Shown here in pieces: positions 23,897 through 30,535 of a stretch of DNA of 35,294 nt. The stretch spans positions 1 through 35,294 of the forward strand of contig JAIPBL010000066.1 of NCBI GenBank assembly GCA_021739645.1, in the 5' to 3' direction. How positions within the stretch are numbered: position 1 is the first letter of the stretch; every line of letters begins with the position of its first letter. The notes beneath the pieces were generated by a model, which was not told the origin of the DNA, ran no database searches, and saw only the letters and a list, made by a program, of their open reading frames with translations. The translations under genes and the position numbers were made by a program. This stretch comes from Saprospiraceae bacterium. Its GTDB lineage: Bacteria; Bacteroidota; Bacteroidia; Chitinophagales; Saprospiraceae.

Positions 23897-24479
23897 GCGG
23901 GCAACCAATTTGGCCATCATCATATTGGCTGCGGGTGCTTCCACCCGGCTGGGGCAGCCGAAGCAGCTGCTGCGCATGGGGGATAAAACCTTGCTTGCGC
24001 AAATCTGCGAAACGGCACTTTCCATTGAAAATCAGCGAGTTGTGGTGGTATTGGGCGCTCATTGCGAAGCGATAAAACCTGCCATCGAACAGCTTCCAGT
24101 CGAAATCGTTTTCAACGAAAAATGGAGCGAGGGCATGGGCGGCAGCATCGCCTGCGGCATGGCTCATTTGCCCAAAAACACGGACGGCGTGCTGCTTTTG
24201 CTCTGCGACCAGCCGTTTGTTACGACGGTTTTTTTGGAAAAATTATTGGAAAAATGGCGCACTTCCGAATGCCTCATCGTCGCCTCGGCGTATGGGGGCA
24301 GCTTCGGCCCTCCTGCCATTTTTGACCAACAACTGTTCCCTGAACTCGCCGAATTGCACGGGCAAAAAGGGGCAAAAAAGTTGATGGAGAAATACCGAGA
24401 GCAGTTGGAATTGGTTGATTTTCCCGAAGGGGAAAAAGACATTGATATGCCGGAGGATTTGATTTGGCTCGGCAAATGA
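23889..24479 (+). CDS. MobA/MocA-like molybdopterin nucleotidyltransferase
   Basis: Nucleotidyltransferase of 196 aa of the MobA-like NTP-transferase family. Such proteins, when paired with XdhC, usually attach CMP to molybdopterin to form the cytosine dinucleotide cofactor (MocA), although GMP attachment is possible. The nucleotide-binding loop LAAGASTRLGQPKQLL lies at residues 13-28. GMGGSIACGM and LLLCDQPFV follow, and GPPAIFD sits near the active site. The ATG at 23889 is preferred: it overlaps the XdhC stop by 8 nt, which suggests coupled translation. An earlier in-frame start lies inside the XdhC gene. Confidence 0.9.
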   Translation: MPERATNLAIIILAAGASTRLGQPKQLLRMGDKTLLAQICETALSIENQRVVVVLGAHCEAIKPAIEQLPVEIVFNEKWSEGMGGSIACGMAHLPKNTDGVLLLLCDQPFVTTVFLEKLLEKWRTSECLIVASAYGGSFGPPAIFDQQLFPELAELHGQKGAKKLMEKYREQLELVDFPEGEKDIDMPEDLIWLGK

Positions 24480-24538
24480 CCGTCAAATGACGCTTGCCTG
24501 AACGTTTGCCAAGACTATGTTTTTTAGGAACAAACGCT

Positions 24539-24546
24539 TAACTTTG
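24539..24546 (+). promoter_or_regulatory. Bacteroidota -7 box for the Uma2-family gene
   Basis: TAACTTTG matches TAnnTTTG and lies 15 nt before the ATG at 24562, implying a very short leader. It argues against a start at 24517. No well-placed -33 element is seen. Confidence 0.45.
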
Positions 24547-24561
24547 AGGAAAATAAAAGTC

Positions 24562-25161
24562 ATGATTGCTACTTCCATCCTGCCAGAAGCCCGTCGGGCC
24601 ACCCTCGAAGAATACTTCGAACATGAACTGGCGTCCGAGTCAAAACACGAATTCATCAACGGACAAATAACACCTATGGCCTACACATCCGACAACCACG
24701 GGTTGATTGCCACTAATTTTAGTGCTGAAATCAGGCAAATTTTCAAAAAACATGATGGGCGGGTTTACGCAGGTGACCGCATGGTCTTCTCCCCCTTCTG
24801 CAATGAAATCTATTATCCCGACATCGTGGTCGTAAAAGGCCAGCCGGAGTTTTACCAGTACAAGGGAAACATGCGGGCCACCTTGAACCCAACCATCCTC
24901 GTAGAAGTGCTTTCGGATAGCACGGAAGAACATGACCGCAACGGGAAATGGCCCTGCTACCGTGAAATCAAATCGCTGCAACAATTTTTCCTCGTGTCAC
25001 AGCACGAGCCGTCTGTGGAATACTACACCCGGATGGAGGACGGATCTTCCCGCTGGATTTACACCTACGCCAACAACCTTGACGCTGGCATTCCCATCGG
25101 CGGTGAAGAGGTCTCGCTGCGTGAGATTTATGCTTTGGTAAACTGGCAGCAGCAAGCCTAA
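24562..25161 (+). CDS. Uma2-family PD-(D/E)XK nuclease-like protein
   Basis: Uma2 (DUF820) proteins have a PD-(D/E)XK restriction-endonuclease fold; they are often present in many copies per genome and their role is unclear. This one has 199 aa. The family landmarks are KHEFINGQI (catalytic Glu), GDRMVFSP, EIYYPDIVVVKG (catalytic Asp), NPTILVEVLSDSTEEHDRNGK (Glu-x-Leu with downstream Lys) and LQQFFLVSQHEPSVEYY. All putative active-site residues are present, so it may be active. The ATG at 24562 is supported by the -7 box. No methylase or transposase is adjacent. Confidence 0.9.
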   Translation: MIATSILPEARRATLEEYFEHELASESKHEFINGQITPMAYTSDNHGLIATNFSAEIRQIFKKHDGRVYAGDRMVFSPFCNEIYYPDIVVVKGQPEFYQYKGNMRATLNPTILVEVLSDSTEEHDRNGKWPCYREIKSLQQFFLVSQHEPSVEYYTRMEDGSSRWIYTYANNLDAGIPIGGEEVSLREIYALVNWQQQA

Positions 25162-25235
25162 AAAAAAAAAGTACCAACTGAAAGGGGCATGGCTATATAA
25201 AACAGCAGTGCCCCTTCGCTTTTCATGGCCCCGTG

Positions 25236-25243
25236 TATCTTTG
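25236..25243 (+). promoter_or_regulatory. Bacteroidota -7 box for ccmB
   Basis: TATCTTTG is a consensus -7 box and ends 6 nt before the ATG at 25250. The transcript would be leaderless or nearly so if this box is used. Confidence 0.45.
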
Positions 25244-25249
25244 CCGCCG

Positions 25250-25909
25250 ATGAATATTTTCACTCAGATATTTTACCTGCTCCGAAAGGAAATCACGCTG
25301 GAATGGCGGCAGAAATATGCCCTCAGCGGTATTTTGCTTTACGTGCTTAGTACTGTTTTCATCGTGTACATCTCGTTCCAAAACATCGGCCCACAGGTTT
25401 GGAACGTGCTTTTTTGGGTCATCATGCTCTTCGCTTCGGTGAATGCGGTGATGAAAAGTTTCGTGCAGGAGAGCGGTTATCGGCAACTTTATTACTTCCA
25501 ATTGCTGCACCCCATCGCTATTTTGCTGTCAAAAATGATTTATAACTCGCTGCTGCTGCTCCTGCTGGGCGGGTTGACTTTTGTAGCTTTGGCCTTCATC
25601 GCTGGCAATCCCGTGCAGGACGCTGGCATTTTCGCACTGACCTTGTTCCTCGGCAGCACGGGGTTTTCGATTACGTTCACCTTCGTGTCGGCCATTGCCG
25701 CCAAGGCGGACAACAGCAGCACCCTGATGGCCATCCTGAGTTTTCCGGTGGTCATCCCGATTTTGCTGCTGCTGGTCAACCTCTCGGCGCACAGCATTGG
25801 CCTACTCGGCAGCACGGATATTGCCGACAAAACCATGCTACTCGGCGCCGTGGACTTGATTCTGGTGGCGATGGGGCTGGTTTTGTTTCCGTTTTTGTGG
25901 CGGGATTGA
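25250..25909 (+). CDS. ccmB: Haem exporter membrane subunit CcmB
   Basis: Integral membrane protein of the CcmABCD complex that handles haem for cytochrome c maturation. It has 219 aa and six likely transmembrane helices, as usual for CcmB. Recognisable segments are FYLLRKEITLEWRQKYAL at the N-terminus, the helix pair VWNVLFWVIMLFASVNAV, SYRQLYYFQ-type residues in the first loop (SGYRQLYYFQLLHP), and the last helix LILVAMGLVLFPFLWRD. The ATG at 25250 gives the proper N-terminus. The ATPase gene ccmA is not in the window. The gap to ccmC holds word-like repeats. Confidence 0.93.
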   Translation: MNIFTQIFYLLRKEITLEWRQKYALSGILLYVLSTVFIVYISFQNIGPQVWNVLFWVIMLFASVNAVMKSFVQESGYRQLYYFQLLHPIAILLSKMIYNSLLLLLLGGLTFVALAFIAGNPVQDAGIFALTLFLGSTGFSITFTFVSAIAAKADNSSTLMAILSFPVVIPILLLLVNLSAHSIGLLGSTDIADKTMLLGAVDLILVAMGLVLFPFLWRD

Positions 25910-25916
25910 GCAAAGA

Positions 25917-26008
25917 AGTTGGCAGTTCGTCAGTGGGCAGTGGGCAGTCAAGGGCTGCTAAATTGGCAGAACCCAAAAACAATTCAACAATAAAGCAATC
26001 CAACAATC
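25917..26008. repeat. Intergenic word repeats (TTGGCAGT and CAATCCAACAAT families)
   Basis: The ccmB-ccmC gap has two word blocks. GCAGTGGGCAGTGGGCAGT units occupy 25917-25951 and are a 31/35 match to bases 31-65 on the opposite strand. AATTCAACAATAAAGCAATC then CAACAATC runs up to the ccmC start. The latter shares CAATCCAACAAT with 4860-4871. No inverted partner is seen inside the gap. Confidence 0.7.
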
Positions 26009-27061
26009 ATGAAAAAATACTGGTGGAAAATACTCGGCGTCCTCATCCTGCTCTACACTTTTTTCATGGGGCTGCTGACGCCGCTGAAAACGGGCATCTC
26101 GGAGGCCAGTCCGATGAGCCTCCATGCAGGTCGGAGCGAGACCGTGACCGTAGTGGGCTACAACTCCTTTTTTACGAAGGAAAAAGAAAAACTGCGTGCC
26201 TGGCTGAAACTGCCGAACGGCAAAGCACTGGCTGCCAAACGAATTGACGTGGTGGACGACCGGGTGGCCAAGCTCACCTTCGACCTGCCATCCTACCTGC
26301 CCATTGACACGAAAGTGAAAGATTTCACCCTGCTGATTGACAGCCCGGTGGATGGGGCGAGCGTACTGCCCGGCGGTATTGCAGTGACACAGGACACGGT
26401 GAATCTGGCTCTCGCCGATGCACTTTGGCCAAATGCCGAGATTTCACAACTCCATGAGAAAGAGACGATTACGTTTCCGTTCCGCAATATTTTGGGCGAA
26501 ACCATCCGTAATACCTACTACCATGTGCCGCTTTGGATGGCCATGTTTATCATCCTGACGGGAGGCATGGTCTTCAGTGTTATTTACCTCATAAAAAACG
26601 ACGCCGATGCAGACCGTAAGGCAATGGCGCTTTCCAACGTAGGGCTGCTGCTGGGCATCCTTGGCATCATCACCGGGGCAATTTGGGCGAAGTACACTTG
26701 GGGCAAATTCTGGAGCTGGGACGTAAAACAGAACATGACGGCCATCGCCCTGCTGATTTATGGCGCCTATTTCGTGCTTCGGGCCTCGTTTGAAGACCCG
26801 GAGAAAAAAGCACGAGTCGGGGCGGTCTTCAATATTTTCGCCTACGCCAGTTTGGTGCCGCTACTCTACATCATCCCGAAACTCACAGATAGCCTGCATC
26901 CCGGCGCTGGCGGCAACATTGCCTTCGGCAGCGAAGACCTGGACAGCACCATGCGAATGGTGTTCTACCCGGCCATCATCGGCTGGACACTCATCGGGCT
27001 TTGGATTGGCCAAATCATCCTACGCACCACACGGCTTCGGGACAGGTTGATGGAGGTCTGA
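26009..27061 (+). CDS. ccmC: CcmC/CcsA-family haem-handling protein with extra N-terminal domain
   Basis: Membrane protein of the haem-handling family that presents haem for cytochrome c assembly. It has 350 aa, longer than E. coli CcmC (about 245) because an extracytoplasmic beta-rich domain (about 30-150) follows the first helix. The core begins near 172 with the conserved His in YYHVPLW. The tryptophan-rich signature is WGKFWSWDVKQN (231-242), and a second conserved His is H297 in DSLHPG. These are the expected haem ligands. The extra domain could handle haem or the CcmE-like chaperone. The 3' end forms one arm of a terminator-like inverted repeat that includes the stop codon. Confidence 0.9.
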   Translation: MKKYWWKILGVLILLYTFFMGLLTPLKTGISEASPMSLHAGRSETVTVVGYNSFFTKEKEKLRAWLKLPNGKALAAKRIDVVDDRVAKLTFDLPSYLPIDTKVKDFTLLIDSPVDGASVLPGGIAVTQDTVNLALADALWPNAEISQLHEKETITFPFRNILGETIRNTYYHVPLWMAMFIILTGGMVFSVIYLIKNDADADRKAMALSNVGLLLGILGIITGAIWAKYTWGKFWSWDVKQNMTAIALLIYGAYFVLRASFEDPEKKARVGAVFNIFAYASLVPLLYIIPKLTDSLHPGAGGNIAFGSEDLDSTMRMVFYPAIIGWTLIGLWIGQIILRTTRLRDRLMEV

Positions 27062-27129
27062 GGTATGAGGTATTGAAGTATGAGGTCTAGGGGTTTGGGA
27101 AACATACCTCCATACCTCAGACCTTTTTA
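27054..27129. terminator. Terminator-like inverted repeat of GAGGTATGAGGT words after ccmC
   Basis: The left arm 27054-27073 starts inside the last codons and stop of ccmC. It pairs with 27104-27124 (one bulged base) and is followed by TTTTTATTT. The left arm also contains tandem GAGGTATGAGGTATT words. This fits an intrinsic terminator on the plus strand, so ccmD may need its own promoter. Confidence 0.75.
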
Positions 27130-27203
27130 TTTGCCCGTGCAGAAAATTTCACAGACCTTAGCGCCCGTTTTAAGGACAGGATAAAAAGTTAAATATCAAA
27201 ACC

Positions 27204-27425
27204 ATGTTGATAGCTTCAAAAAAAGCGCTTTCTACTTGCTTGTTGTTTGTTCTCCCCCTCACTTTTCTATTGGCACAGCAAGACACGGACTTCATGCGCA
27301 GCATGGGGAAAATGTATGTGGTAGTGGCTGTGATTGCTGCTATTTTTCTTGGGATTGTTATTTATCTGATTCGCCTGGACCGCAAGCTTACCAAATTGGA
27401 GGACCAAATTAAAAATCATGGCTAA
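27204..27425 (+). CDS. ccmD: CcmD-family small membrane protein
   Basis: A 73-aa protein with an N-terminal helix resembling a signal peptide (TCLLFVLPLTFLLAQQ) and a second hydrophobic helix (YVVVAVIAAIFLGIVIYLIRL), then a charged tail RKLTKLEDQIKN. This is the arrangement of the Bacteroidota CcmD-like proteins that sit behind ccmC and help release haem-loaded chaperone. It is separated from ccmC by a terminator-like repeat and 142 nt. Its stop overlaps the dehydrogenase start by 8 nt (27418-27425). Confidence 0.8.
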   Translation: MLIASKKALSTCLLFVLPLTFLLAQQDTDFMRSMGKMYVVVAVIAAIFLGIVIYLIRLDRKLTKLEDQIKNHG

Positions 27426-28860
27426 ACAAATTCAAGTACCAAATTTCTACACGACCGTAGAAAACTTTTTCGAAAAAGCAGCGCCGTACACAGGCCTCGA
27501 TGCAGGCTTGCTGGCCCAAATCAGGGTCTGCAACTCCATCTACGCCATCCAATTCCCAGTCGAAATCCAAAACAAAGTGACTGGCAAAATGGAGGTAAAA
27601 GTAATCGAGGCATACCGGGTGCAGCACAGTCACCACCGCTTGCCAACCAAGGGAGGTATTCGCTACTCCAACAATGTTGACCAGCACGAAGTAATGGCGC
27701 TGGCCACGTTGATGTCGTACAAATGCGCCATCGTTCACGTACCGTTTGGCGGTGCAAAGGGCGGCGTGAAAATCAATCCGAGGGATTACACCGAAGAGGA
27801 ATTGGAGCGCATCACCCGCCGTTACACCTACGAGCTGGTGCGCCGCAATTTCATCGGCCCATCCATTGACGTGCCTGCCCCCGATTACGGAACTGGCGGC
27901 CGTGAAATGGCCTGGATTTATGACACGTATCGTACCCTCAAGGAAAATGAAATTGACGCCGCTGGTTGTGTAACCGGTAAGCCTGTTGCCGTTTATGGCA
28001 TCCAAGGCCGCACCGAAGCCACCGGACGAGGCGTTTATTATGGCCTCCGGGAGGCTTGTGCGGATGAGCACGACATGAAAAAAGCGGGCTTAACCACTGG
28101 CTTGGCGGGCAAAACGATGATTATCCAAGGGATGGGTAATGTGGGGTCCTTTACCGGAACCATTTCACAGGAAGAAGGCGACGTGAAAGTCGTTGGTGTC
28201 GGTGAGTGGGATGGCGCTATCTATCTGGAAAGCGGTATCAATGTTGAAAAACTGCTGAAAGTACGGGATGAGACTGGCTCTATCACCAATTACCCGGGTG
28301 CAAAGGTATATTCAAAAGAGGACCGCAACAAGATTCTTGAAATGCCTTGCGACATACTCGTTCCAGCAGCGTTGGAGAACCAAATCACTACGGATAATGC
28401 CAGCAAAATAAAAGCAAAAATCATTGGTGAAGCGGCCAACGGCCCTATCAGCTCATCGGCTGAGGAGGTGTTGCTAAAAAAAGGCATCCTCATCGTGCCC
28501 GATGTTTACTTGAACGCTGGCGGTGTAACCGTTTCTTACTTCGAGTGGCTGAAAAACCTGTCACACATGCGATTTGGCCGGATGGAGAAACGCTTTAACC
28601 AGACTTCGCAAGAGCGCCTCTTGCACGCCATGGAAGACCTCACTGGTCGGAAAATAGACCCAGATTTGCTGCGCAAAGTGGCACGTGGTGCCGATGAGGT
28701 GGACCTTGTTCGTTCTGGCTTAGAGGAAACCATGAGCCGTTCTTACGGGTTCATTCATGAGTTCCAGAAAAAACACAATATTGATATGCGCACAGCTTCG
28801 TTCGCTTACGCCATCAAATTGATAGGCGACGATTACCAGAACTTGGGCATCTTCCCATAG
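27418..28860 (+). CDS. Glu/Leu/Phe/Val dehydrogenase
   Basis: NAD(P)-dependent amino-acid dehydrogenase of 480 aa, most likely a glutamate dehydrogenase converting glutamate to 2-oxoglutarate and ammonia. The substrate region reads RLPTKGGIRYSNNVDQHEV, with PFGGAKGGVKI holding the catalytic Lys114. The dinucleotide-binding motif is IIQGMGNVGS (GxGxxG). DVPAPDYGTGGREMAWI and GEAANGPISSSAEEVL are also typical. Glu versus Leu/Phe/Val preference cannot be fixed from sequence alone. The start overlaps the end of ccmD, so the two are probably co-translated; why a dehydrogenase follows a haem-handling gene is unclear. Confidence 0.93.
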   Translation: MAKQIQVPNFYTTVENFFEKAAPYTGLDAGLLAQIRVCNSIYAIQFPVEIQNKVTGKMEVKVIEAYRVQHSHHRLPTKGGIRYSNNVDQHEVMALATLMSYKCAIVHVPFGGAKGGVKINPRDYTEEELERITRRYTYELVRRNFIGPSIDVPAPDYGTGGREMAWIYDTYRTLKENEIDAAGCVTGKPVAVYGIQGRTEATGRGVYYGLREACADEHDMKKAGLTTGLAGKTMIIQGMGNVGSFTGTISQEEGDVKVVGVGEWDGAIYLESGINVEKLLKVRDETGSITNYPGAKVYSKEDRNKILEMPCDILVPAALENQITTDNASKIKAKIIGEAANGPISSSAEEVLLKKGILIVPDVYLNAGGVTVSYFEWLKNLSHMRFGRMEKRFNQTSQERLLHAMEDLTGRKIDPDLLRKVARGADEVDLVRSGLEETMSRSYGFIHEFQKKHNIDMRTASFAYAIKLIGDDYQNLGIFP

Positions 28861-28877
28861 TGGTGGAGTTCGAAATT

Positions 28878-28938
28878 GGGTAATGGGTTTGGGAATTGGG
28901 TATTTTATACAATACCTAATTCCCAATTCCTACTACCC
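28878..28938. terminator. Bidirectional terminator-like repeat of AATTGGGTATT words
   Basis: The left arm 28878-28904 and right arm 28911-28938 are largely complementary. The loop-proximal 14 bp match at 13 of 14, with a 6-nt loop. The right arm reaches the first base of the yqhA-like stop codon (28938-28940). Convergent genes flank it. The word is shared with 9826-9855. Confidence 0.7.
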
Positions 28939-29384
28939 TACTTCTTGTTGAAAATCGTAAGTGCTGCAATCACCAGCGCAATGCCCGCCCCGAGGTAGAA
29001 CACATCCATGCCGCCCTCCCAGTTCACGACCTTGCCAAGAAAGACCACTGCCAAAATCATTACCACTACTTCCAATAGTTTTTTCTTGAGGTCTGTTAAA
29101 TCTCGAATGGTCAGCCATTCCGGCATCTCAATGTCAGGGTCAATGAACAGGTCGTATAGCCCGAGCGCAATCAAGTAAAGCGCCACGGCAAGTAGAAAAA
29201 GGTCGGCTGTTTCCAGAAAACCAAGCATCGAAAGCTTCGTGTCCAACTCGCCGTTGACAATCCCTATCACAATCTTCACAATCTTGTAACCGCCAGTACC
29301 CATGAGCGCAATGCTCGAAACCAACAGGCCAAACACGGGCACAATGACGAGGTAGCGGCTGTTGGAAAGGAGTTTTTTTAGCAT
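28938..29384 (-). CDS. YqhA/UPF0114-family membrane protein
   Basis: Small membrane protein of 148 aa with about four hydrophobic helices: YLVIVPVFGLLVSSIALMG, ETADLFLLAVALYLIALGLY, LLEVVVMILAVVFLGKVV and FYLGAGIALVIAALTIF. The GLYDLFIDPDIEMPEWLTI segment after the second helix matches the UPF0114/YqhA family. The molecular function is not established. It begins at the ATG at 29384 with no partner gene on the same strand. Confidence 0.85.
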   Translation of the reverse strand: MLKKLLSNSRYLVIVPVFGLLVSSIALMGTGGYKIVKIVIGIVNGELDTKLSMLGFLETADLFLLAVALYLIALGLYDLFIDPDIEMPEWLTIRDLTDLKKKLLEVVVMILAVVFLGKVVNWEGGMDVFYLGAGIALVIAALTIFNKK

Positions 29385-29526
29385 GAAAAATAATTTTAGC
29401 GGTTTGCAAGGTAGGGTTTTTGGAAAAAGAATCGTCTTTGATTAAACGGCACTGACCAAAAAGTGTCAATAGCTTCACCAGAAAAAATCAGCTGCTATGT
29501 AAGCAAGAATACTCGACAGTTTTTAC

Positions 29527-29538
29527 CGGTGCGCACCG
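29527..29538. promoter_or_regulatory. Perfect 12-bp palindrome upstream of a lipoprotein gene
   Basis: CGGTGCGCACCG is a perfect palindrome about 50 nt before the ATG at 29590. It could be an operator. No TAnnTTTG box is found near it, so its role is open. Confidence 0.35.
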
Positions 29539-29589
29539 AAAGGCTGCTCCAAATTGAAGCATCATTTTTAACAAAAAAAATCTACTGAA

Positions 29590-30420
29590 ATGAAGATGAC
29601 CAAATTGATTTTTAGCTCCGCCCTTGTGATGGGCTTTGTTTTCACCAACTGCACAAAAGACGAATCAACGACCGACCAAGCAGCCACCCAACAGATGGTT
29701 GCGGCGAGCGAGGACAACTCCACCGCTGAAGACCTCTACCAAAACGTGGACGACCAAGTGGACGTAGTTGTCGAAGCCCGTGGCGGTGGCGGCGGCGCTT
29801 GCCCCACTGTGACGGTTGACCCAAGCTGGGACATGTTCCCTCGGACGGTCACCATTGATTTCGGCACAGATGGCTGCACAGGCCCGGATGGCCGCATCCG
29901 AAAGGGCCAGATTGTCGTGGTACAAACGGCTGAATGGTGGGTACCAGATGCCGAGCGCACTACCACTTTCATTGGATTCTCCGTTGACGGCGCACAACTC
30001 GAAGGCACAGCCACCCTCGTAAACCAGGGCTACGATGCCAACGGCAACATCACCCTCACTCGGACGGTAGCCGGTGCCAAAATTACTTTTCCAAACGATG
30101 ATGTGACCACTTGGGAAACGCAGCAGCAGCTCACCCAAATCGAAGGCGGAGGCACGCCGCTCATTTTACTCGACAATGTTTTTGAATTCACGTCCATTTC
30201 CAGCGGCATCAACCGCAACGGCCAGGCATTCACGGTCGAAACCATCACCCCGCTGGTGAAGCACAAACTTTGTCCGTGGCTCGTATCTGGCATCATCCAA
30301 CTGGACGTGGCAGGCAAGACGCTGCAGCTTGATTACGGCAATGGCAACTGCGACAAATTCGGTACTTTGACCTTGCCAAATGGCGCTTCGCTAATCATCG
30401 AAGTACGCCGGACTTGGTAA
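29590..30420 (+). CDS. Lipoprotein of unknown function
   Basis: A 276-aa lipoprotein; Cys21 in VFTNC is the predicted acylated residue. A stretch rich in Asp/Glu/Gln follows, then a GGGG turn and a beta-rich domain from about 75 to the end. Repeated phrases include VTIDFGTDGCTGPDGRIRKG and LQLDYGNGNCDKFGTLTLPNG, which look like two related halves with paired Cys-containing turns (DGC...G and NGNC). I recall this type from Bacteroidota but no function. The second Met (29596) is an alternative start. It ends just before a strong terminator and is convergent with glnS. Confidence 0.8.
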   Translation: MKMTKLIFSSALVMGFVFTNCTKDESTTDQAATQQMVAASEDNSTAEDLYQNVDDQVDVVVEARGGGGGACPTVTVDPSWDMFPRTVTIDFGTDGCTGPDGRIRKGQIVVVQTAEWWVPDAERTTTFIGFSVDGAQLEGTATLVNQGYDANGNITLTRTVAGAKITFPNDDVTTWETQQQLTQIEGGGTPLILLDNVFEFTSISSGINRNGQAFTVETITPLVKHKLCPWLVSGIIQLDVAGKTLQLDYGNGNCDKFGTLTLPNGASLIIEVRRTW

Positions 30421-30456
30421 CATGAAACCAATTTTTCTTCAAAATTTCCAAAAAAG

Positions 30457-30490
30457 AAAAGCGTGGTCGAGCAATCGGCCACGCTTTTTT
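30457..30490 (+). terminator. Intrinsic terminator after the lipoprotein gene
   Basis: Arms 30457-30470 and 30475-30488 pair over 14 bp (one G:T) around a GCAA tetraloop, ending in a run of T. The A-run on the left also makes it able to act in the reverse direction for glnS. Confidence 0.9.
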
Positions 30491-30535
30491 CATTCGTAAA
30501 TCGTAAATCGTAAATCGTCCAATCGTAAATCGCCC
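30491..30535. repeat. Intergenic word repeat (ATCGTAAAT family) beside glnS
   Basis: Tandem ATTCGTAAATCGTAAATCG units plus a further AATCGTAAATCG end directly at the glnS stop codon (30535-30537). Bases 30491-30515 are identical to 3781-3805. No inverted partner is present here; the adjacent hairpin is a separate, conventional terminator. Confidence 0.85.
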
